From contig CAAGDU010000036.1 in the NCBI GenBank assembly GCA_900768725.1, positions 1 to 16,784 of the forward strand: a DNA stretch of 16,784 nucleotides. The letters run 5' to 3'. The stretch comes from Bacteroidales bacterium (GTDB lineage Bacteria > Bacteroidota > Bacteroidia > Bacteroidales > Paludibacteraceae). Made by a program: the position numbers and the translations under genes. Below the pieces are notes generated by a model, which was not told the DNA's origin, made no database searches, and saw nothing but the letters and a program-made list of their open reading frames with translations. Positions 5,038-13,179 of the stretch are shown in pieces; positions within the stretch are counted from its first letter, which is position 1; every line of letters starts with the position of its first letter.

Positions 5038-7335
5038 TTATTCTATGATAATCCGCTCTGTTGTAGTTATCGGATTTGCTCCGTCTTGGTGGCAGACCAT
5101 AAGATATACGCCGCTGTGCCAACCACGGACGTCTATCGAAGATACCTGTGAAGTGGCGGAGTAGATACACTTGCCCGTGCTATCATATATTGCAATACTT
5201 GGGTTTTCTAAGCTAGAAAAGTCTGTATTGTCCCAATGCAGGTATGCGGTTTCTTTGACGGGATTAGGATATATTAGCGGTCTTACGGATGGAATAGTAG
5301 CAGAGGGCAATGCAGAGGGATTATCCAATACGGAAAGATAGAGCACATATACGCTATCGCAGCCTTGAGAAAGGGGTACTGTGTCGCGATAGATGCCGGA
5401 CTGTGTGTAGGTGGTGCCGCGCCAGGTGTATTCGTTTTGTACTATTATGGTATCTTCGTGTAGAAACATGCCTGTTGCGGTATGATACAACGCGGTGCAG
5501 GACGATTGGTTGATGCCCTTTGCATTGCTCAACACTACATTGGTTAAGGCTACATCGCTTCCGCAAAAATCTACGTCTCCCTTCGGCTCGAAAGTTAGCG
5601 TAAACAACTCACCTTCGTGTCCGGCTATGGGTTGATTGGTCATGGAATAGATAACTACGCGATAGCCTGCGTCTCCCAAGGGAGACACCGCATAGGCGTG
5701 GCTCTCCAGTCGCGTTGTCGGCGTCAGATTTGCCGTAATAGTGGTCATTCCTTCCATCCACTGCAAATCCCATTGTGCTGCCACAATATCGGAATAGTTG
5801 TCCATAGACAAGGTGAGCGCATAGTTTCCCTCCGCCGTTATGTTGCCGTCCATGGCGAGCGTGTTCGGTTCGTAGATATGCCCGCTGAGTGCGATGCTGC
5901 GCATGCGTGCCGTGGGGTCGTTGGTATAGAGTTGCATAGTGGTTCCGAAATCTCCTTCTTGCTTTGGGGCATAGGCTATATGCAATAGGGTACTTTTGTA
6001 GGGATTAACCACAATAGGCATTTCATCTTCCACATAGAATCCTTCTTCCAAGAATGTGGCTCGCTCAAGGGTTAGCGTGGCATTGCCTTGGTTGTATATG
6101 TTGATTGTTGCTCGTGCTGTATCGGTTACGGCTGTAGCGGGGAAAGTCAACGAAGTTGCGCAACTTAGGCGCGGGCTTTGGATACGCACATAACCATAGG
6201 AAGTAGCGGATGTCATGTTCTCCTCTGTGATATTACCGAGCACAACCTCTTTTGGATAAAGGTAGTAGGTGCCGGAGTTTCCGTTCAAGCGCAGTTGGAA
6301 GGAAAGCACCTCACCATCGTTGAGAAGCAGTGGCGCATTGTCGGGGGCATAGAGCATAAGCAGGAGTGTGTCGCCTTTCATTGTCCCGAAAGCCTGATGT
6401 CCGTTGTTGCGGTCTGGGGCAACCGTGGCACTATTGGCGATATACACCAGTTCCTTCGGCAACCGAAAAGCACATTGCAATGCTACAATAGGCTCCATGT
6501 TGTTCATCCTCAGAGAGAGCGTTACTATGCTGTCCGCTATGCCGCTTGTATTCCCCACATGCAGTTCGTTTACGGAGAAGGGGTCGGCAATGATATTGGC
6601 TTTCTGCACGCCATTCACCCCATCAGACAGCACTTGCACCGAGCGGCTTATGCTTCCTCGCACCACGGGGCTGTATTGCAGCGTTACGGAAGCCGTTGCC
6701 TGTGGCTTAATGGTCAGCGTAGTGGTCAGCGGGAGGAAGGTGGTATCGTTGATAAGGATATCCTGTACGGTAAGCGTTGAGGTGCCCGTGTTTTGCATTT
6801 GCAGGGTGCGGGTATAGACACTGCGGATAGGGATATGCCCGTAGTCTATCTGCGGAGTGAGGATAACCAACTTAGGTGCAAGGATAGTTACTTCTCCTGC
6901 TTGTACGCTTGCGCTCACTGATTCGCCGGCGGCATTGCTGAGCACCACTTCGGGCTGCAAGGGATAGGCGGCAGGCTCTTTGCCCAACAGCAGGCGGAAC
7001 GTGAGCAACTCGCCGCTGTTGCCTTGCAGGGGAGAGAGCGAGAGGCTGTATAGGTATATACGCAACTGTTCTCCTACTTGATTGGCAACGAGTGTATGTC
7101 CGTTGTCGCGGTCGGATGCCAATGTGCACGAGCCTTCCACATACTGCAAGGCATTGCCCAAAGGCAGGTCTATCTCAAGGGCGGAAACGGCATCGGTGTT
7201 GCTCAAAGTGACTTGAACGCTTACCTCTGCGTCAGGTACGTCTGCCGCAGAAGAGAGGCTGATGACGTTGCCTGCCCGCGCCATAGCCAGCATGGCTATG
7301 GCGGCGAGCAAACAATATATACGGTGCATACGCAT
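5038..7335 (-). CDS. T9SS-secreted protein with three cohesin-like repeats
   Basis: A 765-residue exported protein. A signal peptide (about 1-21) is followed by alternating modules: cohesin-like (about 23-150), Ig-like (155-250), cohesin-like (253-385), Ig-like (388-487), cohesin-like (490-615), a short YTWRGTTYTQSGIY module (about 634-670) and a type A C-terminal sorting domain (about 687-765, opening IYPNPV and ending ERIIIE). The cohesin-like repeats share a core: a YVEGSCTLASDRDNGH-type segment (YIANSATVAPDRNNGH in the second), an NSGELLTF/NDGEVLSF/HEGELFTL turn and a VVLSNAAG/VVLGNITE/VVLSNAKG end. The Ig-like parts resemble the centrosomal ASPM/SPD-2/Hydin type. It starts three bases after the protease stop, so the two are translated as one operon. 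It has no catalytic domain and is probably a scaffold or adhesin at the cell surface. ATG at 7329 is an alternative start. Confidence 0.87.
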   Translation of the reverse strand: MRMHRIYCLLAAIAMLAMARAGNVISLSSAADVPDAEVSVQVTLSNTDAVSALEIDLPLGNALQYVEGSCTLASDRDNGHTLVANQVGEQLRIYLYSLSLSPLQGNSGELLTFRLLLGKEPAAYPLQPEVVLSNAAGESVSASVQAGEVTILAPKLVILTPQIDYGHIPIRSVYTRTLQMQNTGTSTLTVQDILINDTTFLPLTTTLTIKPQATASVTLQYSPVVRGSISRSVQVLSDGVNGVQKANIIADPFSVNELHVGNTSGIADSIVTLSLRMNNMEPIVALQCAFRLPKELVYIANSATVAPDRNNGHQAFGTMKGDTLLLMLYAPDNAPLLLNDGEVLSFQLRLNGNSGTYYLYPKEVVLGNITEENMTSATSYGYVRIQSPRLSCATSLTFPATAVTDTARATINIYNQGNATLTLERATFLEEGFYVEDEMPIVVNPYKSTLLHIAYAPKQEGDFGTTMQLYTNDPTARMRSIALSGHIYEPNTLAMDGNITAEGNYALTLSMDNYSDIVAAQWDLQWMEGMTTITANLTPTTRLESHAYAVSPLGDAGYRVVIYSMTNQPIAGHEGELFTLTFEPKGDVDFCGSDVALTNVVLSNAKGINQSSCTALYHTATGMFLHEDTIIVQNEYTWRGTTYTQSGIYRDTVPLSQGCDSVYVLYLSVLDNPSALPSATIPSVRPLIYPNPVKETAYLHWDNTDFSSLENPSIAIYDSTGKCIYSATSQVSSIDVRGWHSGVYLMVCHQDGANPITTTERIIIE

Positions 7336-7338
7336 AGG

Positions 7339-10300
7339 TTATTGTATATGAATCAGTTTGTTGTTTTGAATCTTCTTGCCGTCCACATAGAGCGTTACGA
7401 AATAGACTCCTGCGGGCATGGAAGCGGCATGCCATGTGTAGGTATGTTCGCCGAAGGGTAGGGTAGCGGTGTAGGTATCTACCGTCAGTCCTGCTAAGTT
7501 TGTGAAGCGCAACTGTACGCTGTGTGTTCCTGCCTTGCCTACCACGAAGGGTATGTTTATAGCATCGTTAAACGGATTCGGATTAGGCAGACGCATCTGC
7601 ATGCTCTCGGTGGTGGAGATGGCAGTAACCTGTCCGCTGATAGCGGGTACATTCTGCCCTTGTGTGTTGCTGAGAACGATGTTCTCCACGGCGGCATCGC
7701 CTATCTGCATCAGGGCGTGTTTGCCTATACCCAAGGTCTTACCGCTCATTGAATATGCCATAAAGAGGTACGAGTCTTCGTCCGTCCATTGTCCCACTTG
7801 CTCAAAGGGTTTGAGTGCATCCAGCACTTCGAAAGTGGTGCCTTGCGGGGCTTGTAAGGTGAATTGCACACCACCCAAGACTACGGGAGTCTCCACATAG
7901 AGTATGCCGTCTTCAATGGTATAGGTAGCAGTGCTCTCATCGGAGAATCCGAGCGAAGACACTTCGGGATGGGTGATGATGTTGATAGTGCCCACAATGT
8001 CAAGGATGTTCACCACTCCGTCGCTATTCACATCGGCTGCCTCAAAGATGAAGGGTTGCGGGTTGCCGCCCGTGAGGTAACTGATTTCGGTTACTACATC
8101 CGCTACATCCACCGACAAGCTTCCGTTGGCATCTCCTTTCTGTGCGGTGAGCGGCGTAGCCACTACGGGGTTGGAGAGAGCATATTGGTTGAGCGAGGTG
8201 GTTATCTGCTTGATGACATAGTAGTACGCTTTGCCCGGGACAACATCGTAGTCCACAAACATTGTTTCCTCCGAGTCAATTAGCGTTTGGTTGACTTGGA
8301 TGGTATCAATTCGCCAACCGGCTTCTATATAGCAGTTGCAGTTGCTGTCGTAATACCTATTCCATCGGATGGTATCTTCCGTCCAACGGTAGATATTGTA
8401 GCCCAATAGGTCTTCAAAGTCTTCCTCATCGGTTTCCCATGTGAGCGTTACTTTGCCTAACCCTGCTTCTGCCATCAAGCCGGTGGAGAGCGAGCCGGCA
8501 GCCTCTATCTGCATATTGAAACGCATGTTCTCAAGGGGAATCTCGAAGTGCTCATTGTCTTGCGCATCCGCCACATAGATACGGTTTAGCCCGTCGGAAA
8601 CCGTCTTGGCATCGATGGTAAAATAGGCGGTGTAGATAGTGGAGTCGGCAGACCAACTGCCGTTCATGTTGATGGTATGTTGGGTGTAGGGCGGGCGCAC
8701 GCCGTAAGCAATATACGGCGTGATAAGGGTATCCATCGCGCGGTTGAAATAGACCTCGCATTTGTGGGTACCCACGCCCAAAGGCGGCAACTGCTCAAAC
8801 TCATCCTGCGCATCGTAGCCGTTGATGACTACTTTCCAAACGATGCCGTGCGCCAACGGATTGGGGCGCGTAAGACGGGTAGAAAGGTCATAGTGGCAGT
8901 AACCTCCTGAATTATTCATATCCCAAACTTCCGTTCTTCTAATAATATCTTCCCGATTGCTACCCCAATATTGAGGAGTGTTAATTACCGTTGGCGCATC
9001 AACAGTCCGATCTCTGAAACTATACGTATTATTAAATACATTATTATATCCGTATAATTCTGCAGACTTATAGTTAACATCAAGGACGCTGGCAATATTA
9101 TTACAAATATTCACCTCTTTGAGATTATGCAGGTCATTATAATGAAACATAGTAGAATTAGAACTAAAGAGTAGACATTCATATGAAAAAATATTTGATT
9201 TGATAAAAGCACCATTTCTCTCTAATCCTGCTCCTCTACTAAATATGTTATTCATAATGCAATTTTCATATAAACCCTTACAAGTACTAAACCAATAGTA
9301 CCCTTCATATACCAATTGCTCAAACTTACAATACTTTAAGGTATCCTCACAGAAAAAATTAATTCCGCCTATGACTCCGACACCATGTTCTGCTTTGGTA
9401 AATACTATCATACTATCCGGTTTCCCATGGGCGCAAATATGTCCGCCGTATGCAACGGATAATCCGGTGCCATCCTTGAACTTAAGGATAGTTCCCGGTT
9501 TGAGAGTAAGTGTTACCCCATCGGGTACCGCTAATTGTCGTGTTACGATATAGTGTACATTTGGGTATAGTGTTAGGTCTTCAGTAATCATACCACCTAT
9601 CTCTACGCCATTGGTTACCTGTATGGTGATGGTTTGGCGCAAGGTGTCTTGCATCCCCTCGCAAACAGCAAAGAAAGTCAAGGGAATCTTTACTCCGTCG
9701 TTGCAGTTGGGGTTGATGCTGAAGCAGATAGGGTTGAGGGAGGTGTTCTTTGCATACGAACTAAGCGCTTTGCCAAATGATACCGTATCGGTCAAGTAAT
9801 GGATTTGTGCAGTATCGCCTATCACCCAATCACCCTCATTATATTGCCCCGTGCGCATCCAGAAACGGATATTCTTTGCCATGCCCCAATCGTTGCGGAG
9901 TATAGGATAGAACGCAATGGTCTCCCCCGCATCGTAATCGCCATCTCCATCGCCCACGATGGTGTCCTTTACTTGTTGCCCAACCAACCAAATAGTCGGT
10001 GTGCGATTGGCATCGGAGTAGTTATATACCGTCTGCATATTGATATTGCCGGACAAGTTGGGTCGGCTATGGATAAGGTCGCCAACGAGCACCTCTTTGC
10101 TCACCAATGCCGAGTCAGTTTTCGCTTGCAGCAAGCGGCTGATAGCGCCTGCTACCAAGGGGCATGCCATGGAAGTACCATTAAGGCTTTTGTATCGTCC
10201 GCCAGGGAAGGTGCTTAGGATATTTTGTCCGGGTGCACGCAATTCGTAATTGTAGAGTTTTTCTTCCCCAAAGGATGAGTATATGGGTCCATTACCATCA

Positions 10301-11493
10301 ACATTAGAAAAGCCCGCATCACATCCACCCGGTTCGCTTGCTTCTACTCCTAATACGAAGGTAAAACATGCCGGGTACATAGAACCAAAACCCCTCTTAT
10401 CATTGCACATAATTGTAGCACCTTTTTCTAAATATCGTCCATCATTTCCCGCAGCAGCCACCAAGACGGATGTGGCGTAGGCTCGTCCCAACGCCTGTTC
10501 TTCGGCTATCGAATAGCCATATCCTCCGAATGACATGCTGATAACATCTGCCCCATTGGCGGCGGCATAGTCTATACCCTTGATGATAGTTGCCACATCG
10601 CCTGAGCCATCGGCTTGCATCACCACCACAGGCATGATAAGCGCATCGGGGTTGGCACCCGCTATACCGATGCCGTTATTGCCTACGGCAGCGGCTATAC
10701 CGGCGCAGTGGGTGCCATGTCCGTTGTAGTCGGCAATCTGACCGCGTTGGTTGATGAAATCCCAGCCGTGGAGGTCGTCTTTGAAGCCGTTGCCGTCATC
10801 GTCTTGGTCGGCTACCCCTTCCGCTTCGCCTTCGTTGGTCCATATATTGTCTGCCAAGTCGGGGTGCTCGATATCTACACCCGTATCCAGAATAGCAATC
10901 ACAGGTCGCTTGGTGCGTACCTTAGGCTGGTTCCATAGGTAGGGCAGACCGATGGCAGCGGGTCCCCACTGCTGGCTATAGAGCGGCTCGCTGCAATAGG
11001 TAGCGCTGTCGCCCTCGCCGCTTGACAAGGCATAGACAAGGTAGTTAGGCTCGGCATAGTCCACCTCCTCTAATGTACGGAGCGTGTCAATCACTTGAAA
11101 GACCGAGCGTTGCTGCATGACTTGGCTGTTGAGTTTCAGACGGTAGAGTTTGCCGAGGTTCTTCGGCTCGATATCCTGCCCGTTGTAGGCTTTGATGCGC
11201 TTGGGGAGCACCTTGCTTCCCGTCATCGGCATCAACTCTTCCACGGAATCGACACCTAAGGTAAGGAACAATTGGTCCACGGCACTTACCTGCGTGGAAG
11301 CAAACTTGGCGCGTTGAGGCGCACGCATCTGTACAGCGCCATCGTCTTTGAACTTGACAATCACCTCATCGGGACGAAATGCCCGTTGGTTGAAACGGTC
11401 AATCTTGACCACTTCGTCCTCGTTGTTGTTGCTCTGTGCACAAAGGAACATCGCCGACAAGCACAGCAGGAAAAGGGAGAAATACTTTTTCAT
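7339..11493 (-). CDS. T9SS-secreted subtilisin-like (S8) serine protease with dockerin
   Basis: A 1384-residue secreted endopeptidase. A signal peptide (about 1-19) and an inhibitor-like propeptide (about 40-155) precede the S8 catalytic domain: Asp203 in AILDTGVDIEHP, His259 in NGHGTHCAG, oxyanion Asn350 in AAAGND and Ser441 in LNGTSMACP, all present. Then come a long linker with beta-helix-like, Asn- and Phe-rich sequence (about 640-870), a fibronectin III-like region (about 1010-1115), a dockerin (about 1119-1177), a cohesin-like region (about 1178-1295, with IVLSNTQG near its end) and a type A sorting domain (about 1300-1384, opening LPNPNPFN). Dockerin calcium loop 1 is DANGSLSVDVAD (1121-1132, Ser for Asp at position 5); loop 2 is DVNSDGVVNILD (1154-1165, canonical). 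The DNA coding the beta-helix-like part (about 8900-9370) is clearly AT-richer than its flanks. No consensus promoter was found in the 59-base gap upstream. Confidence 0.93.
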   Translation of the reverse strand: MKKYFSLFLLCLSAMFLCAQSNNNEDEVVKIDRFNQRAFRPDEVIVKFKDDGAVQMRAPQRAKFASTQVSAVDQLFLTLGVDSVEELMPMTGSKVLPKRIKAYNGQDIEPKNLGKLYRLKLNSQVMQQRSVFQVIDTLRTLEEVDYAEPNYLVYALSSGEGDSATYCSEPLYSQQWGPAAIGLPYLWNQPKVRTKRPVIAILDTGVDIEHPDLADNIWTNEGEAEGVADQDDDGNGFKDDLHGWDFINQRGQIADYNGHGTHCAGIAAAVGNNGIGIAGANPDALIMPVVVMQADGSGDVATIIKGIDYAAANGADVISMSFGGYGYSIAEEQALGRAYATSVLVAAAGNDGRYLEKGATIMCNDKRGFGSMYPACFTFVLGVEASEPGGCDAGFSNVDGNGPIYSSFGEEKLYNYELRAPGQNILSTFPGGRYKSLNGTSMACPLVAGAISRLLQAKTDSALVSKEVLVGDLIHSRPNLSGNINMQTVYNYSDANRTPTIWLVGQQVKDTIVGDGDGDYDAGETIAFYPILRNDWGMAKNIRFWMRTGQYNEGDWVIGDTAQIHYLTDTVSFGKALSSYAKNTSLNPICFSINPNCNDGVKIPLTFFAVCEGMQDTLRQTITIQVTNGVEIGGMITEDLTLYPNVHYIVTRQLAVPDGVTLTLKPGTILKFKDGTGLSVAYGGHICAHGKPDSMIVFTKAEHGVGVIGGINFFCEDTLKYCKFEQLVYEGYYWFSTCKGLYENCIMNNIFSRGAGLERNGAFIKSNIFSYECLLFSSNSTMFHYNDLHNLKEVNICNNIASVLDVNYKSAELYGYNNVFNNTYSFRDRTVDAPTVINTPQYWGSNREDIIRRTEVWDMNNSGGYCHYDLSTRLTRPNPLAHGIVWKVVINGYDAQDEFEQLPPLGVGTHKCEVYFNRAMDTLITPYIAYGVRPPYTQHTINMNGSWSADSTIYTAYFTIDAKTVSDGLNRIYVADAQDNEHFEIPLENMRFNMQIEAAGSLSTGLMAEAGLGKVTLTWETDEEDFEDLLGYNIYRWTEDTIRWNRYYDSNCNCYIEAGWRIDTIQVNQTLIDSEETMFVDYDVVPGKAYYYVIKQITTSLNQYALSNPVVATPLTAQKGDANGSLSVDVADVVTEISYLTGGNPQPFIFEAADVNSDGVVNILDIVGTINIITHPEVSSLGFSDESTATYTIEDGILYVETPVVLGGVQFTLQAPQGTTFEVLDALKPFEQVGQWTDEDSYLFMAYSMSGKTLGIGKHALMQIGDAAVENIVLSNTQGQNVPAISGQVTAISTTESMQMRLPNPNPFNDAINIPFVVGKAGTHSVQLRFTNLAGLTVDTYTATLPFGEHTYTWHAASMPAGVYFVTLYVDGKKIQNNKLIHIQ

Positions 11494-11510
11494 ACGTATA
11501 TTGTTTTTTG

Positions 11511-11530
11511 AACGTTAATTATCGTTAATT
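11511..11530. repeat. Tandem CGTTAATT repeat upstream of the protease gene
   Basis: CGTTAATT occurs at 11513-11520 and 11523-11530, a ten-base period, about 20 bases before the protease start codon. It resembles the TTAACG/CGTTAA-containing repeats in front of the AraC and TonB receptor genes. Confidence 0.5.
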
Positions 11531-11552
11531 GCCCATATAATTTCTAAAACCT

Positions 11553-12527
11553 CTAATCAGGATTTACGGTATCCTTTTCAGCATTGCTCGGTAAACTATA
11601 CATGAAGCCGAACATATCTATCAGTTTGGCGATTTTGTATGGTATATTGCTTTTTGTCTCGTCAAAGTTGGTATTGTAAATCTTGATAGCATCCAAGGTA
11701 ACTTTGAAAATCAGGTAGAAAATATAAATGGCATACAACTGGTCATTTCCCAAAGTACTGCTGAATTTGATGGGTTTGCCATCAGAAAGGGGTATGAGAT
11801 TGTTAAATGTTTGTTTGAAATAGGTATCCAAAGCGGGCACCACACCGAACACTCCCAACATGATTTTAGTAACGAGTGTAACCGATACTCCGCCTTGATT
11901 TTGGAAGACTTGGGTCTTCATTATCTTTTGGATTTCGTTATAGGCATCCAAAATGATTTGACGATTGTTGCCTTGCATATACTGCGGCACGTCTATTGTC
12001 CAAATAGGGGAATCGGCTATGCTGTCGAAGTATTGGATAAGCGGTTTGAGCGCTGCAGGACTATGTTGTAGCAATTGGCTACTTCCTCGCAACATGCCCC
12101 AACTGCCAAGATAACTCCATAGGCAATAACAACTCTTTTCCATATCCGTTGCAAGATGTCCCTTGTGCGTTTGAAAATAGATATAACAGAAATCATACGA
12201 TGCATAACGGTGTGTTTCCGGTAAGCCTTGGTAGAATGTAGCGATTTTACCTACCTTTGTGGATAGGTTGGGTATAGCATGCAAAAGGGGATCGTTTATT
12301 GGGAAATGGTTGCCGTATATATCGGTAATACCGTATTTCTCAATATAGATATCGTTGGGTAACAAGTGCCCTTTGCAAGAGGGACAAGGGGGTAGGGCAG
12401 CGGCACACGTGGGGCAGATGATATGTTGCTTGCCGCACGATTCACAACAATAGATGTGGAATTGGGTTGTGCCCCCGAACTGTGTGCCGCACACGGCACA
12501 TTGTAAAGAAGGATTTTTTTGTAACAT
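11553..12527 (-). CDS. Unknown protein with N-terminal RING-like zinc-binding cluster
   Basis: A 324-residue protein I cannot assign to a named family. Residues 10-51 hold four CxxC pairs (C10/C13, C28/C31, C38/C41, C48/C51) with Cys27, His24 and His35, enough for two zinc ions. The series C10-x2-C13-x17-C31-x3-H35-x2-C38-x2-C41-x6-C48-x2-C51 also satisfies the RING-HC spacing rule; a double zinc ribbon is the plainer alternative. The remaining 270 residues look helical and soluble, with aromatic-rich segments around YASYDFCYIYF, SYLGSWGMLRGSSQLLQ and LVTKIMLGVFGVVPALDTYF, the last parts rather hydrophobic. No signal peptide or catalytic motif is visible. Codon use is AT-richer than in the secreted protein genes, suggesting accessory origin. 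It precedes the protease gene by 59 bases and could share a transcript with it, but no functional link is evident. Confidence 0.75.
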   Translation of the reverse strand: MLQKNPSLQCAVCGTQFGGTTQFHIYCCESCGKQHIICPTCAAALPPCPSCKGHLLPNDIYIEKYGITDIYGNHFPINDPLLHAIPNLSTKVGKIATFYQGLPETHRYASYDFCYIYFQTHKGHLATDMEKSCYCLWSYLGSWGMLRGSSQLLQHSPAALKPLIQYFDSIADSPIWTIDVPQYMQGNNRQIILDAYNEIQKIMKTQVFQNQGGVSVTLVTKIMLGVFGVVPALDTYFKQTFNNLIPLSDGKPIKFSSTLGNDQLYAIYIFYLIFKVTLDAIKIYNTNFDETKSNIPYKIAKLIDMFGFMYSLPSNAEKDTVNPD

Positions 12528-12588
12528 AAGGCTATTGATTTTTTAGAATTAGTCATGTCTTCGTTCTGTGGGTTGTGCAGACAGCAAA

Positions 12589-12630
12589 ATCCCTAACGGG
12601 GCGAACTATACAATTCACCCTGTTAGGGAT
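12589..12630. terminator. Thirteen-pair hairpin between the DUF operon and the RING-like gene
   Basis: ATCCCTAACGGGG (12589-12601) and CCCTGTTAGGGAT (12618-12630) pair over 13 positions including one G-U pair, around a 16-base loop. In the minus direction TTTT follows the stem, so it can end transcripts coming from the DUF3791/DUF3990 operon, about 255 bases past its last stop, or act as an attenuator 60 bases before the RING-like gene. It could also work on the plus strand, where no U-tract follows. Confidence 0.6.
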
Positions 12631-12885
12631 ATATACCGACTTATAGCATGTTTTTGCAATATGCTATATATCAGTATGTTATAAATCTGATGGGGGGGGT
12701 GAAAGTTGGATTGGTATTAGGCAAAGCCATAGTAACGAGCAGAGGGCGGCAACGGAATTGCCCTTTTGCGCGAGAAAGGGCTGCCATGAGGGAATCCCCT
12801 GCACAAGCGTATGTCTGCCTTATGGTGTTCATGGTCTAAGTAGAAAGTCGCCACTATACAATGGTAGGACTTGCTCAATAAGTGA
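12631..12885. other. Structured intergenic region of unknown role
   Basis: No convincing gene. It holds the inverted repeat TATAGCAT/ATGCTATA (12642-12649, 12661-12668), a run of eight G (12692-12699), and two overlapping hairpins, GGCAA/TTGCC (12748-12752, 12758-12762) and GCCCTTT/AAAGGGC (12760-12766, 12775-12781), that share bases and so exclude each other. A minus-strand frame at 12832-12671 could encode 53 residues starting MNTIRQTYACAGDSLMAALS, but it runs through the G tract and has no clear ribosome site. The GC-rich part (about 12690-12870) stands out against AT-rich flanks. Confidence 0.45.
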
Positions 12886-13143
12886 TTAGTTTGTTATTTT
12901 ACCGGTATTTAGTTCGTTTTCTAGATAGGAATAGATATATCTTGCCGACTGTATATACAATCCTGTTCGCGGGTCTGAGAGTTTCTCATAGACTTCCGAG
13001 TTGTACAATTCTCGAAAGGCATTGTCAAAACTCAATCCTCGTTCTTGAATGAGCAAGGCTGCCAATTGGGAGAGTTTTCGTTCCCGTAAGAACTCAAAAT
13101 CCCGCAATTCCTCTTGGGTCAGATGGTTAAAATCTATCGGCAT
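12886..13143 (-). CDS. Small DUF3791-like protein, third gene of the DUF3990 operon
   Basis: An 85-residue helical protein with the segment LSQLAALLIQERGLSFDNAF (24-43) followed by SDPRTGLYIQSARYIYSYL. Small proteins of this form accompany DUF3990 genes in Bacteroidota and are often labelled DUF3791; I recognise the pattern but cannot confirm the domain by eye. The start is ATG at 13143; a longer frame from 13212 would overlap the preceding gene and add a low-complexity Lys/His/Ser stretch. It lies 28 bases after the DUF3990 stop, with a tandem 15-base duplication covering the junction, so it is probably co-transcribed. A role as antitoxin or accessory subunit is inference from position. Confidence 0.72.
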   Translation of the reverse strand: MPIDFNHLTQEELRDFEFLRERKLSQLAALLIQERGLSFDNAFRELYNSEVYEKLSDPRTGLYIQSARYIYSYLENELNTGKITN

Positions 13144-13149
13144 AAGAGT

Positions 13150-13179
13150 GTGTGGTTTAGATTTGTGTGGTTTAGATTT
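13150..13179. repeat. Perfect 15-bp tandem duplication at the DUF3990 stop codon
   Basis: GTGTGGTTTAGATTT is present twice without a mismatch (13150-13164 and 13165-13179). The upstream copy on the coding strand contains the DUF3990 stop TAA (13174-13172); the second copy falls in the 28-base gap before the next gene and repeats the same stop-codon context. Confidence 0.9.

Noticed and set aside
11437..11493. Protease as a lipoprotein because of Cys18 in the signal peptide
   Set aside because: The residues before the cysteine (MFL) do not make a lipobox, and the C-terminal T9SS sorting domain points to a different route.
12692..12699. Run of eight G as a phase-variable coding tract
   Set aside because: It lies in a frame with no other coding support, so slippage there would have no evident effect; it is mentioned only as part of the unexplained region.
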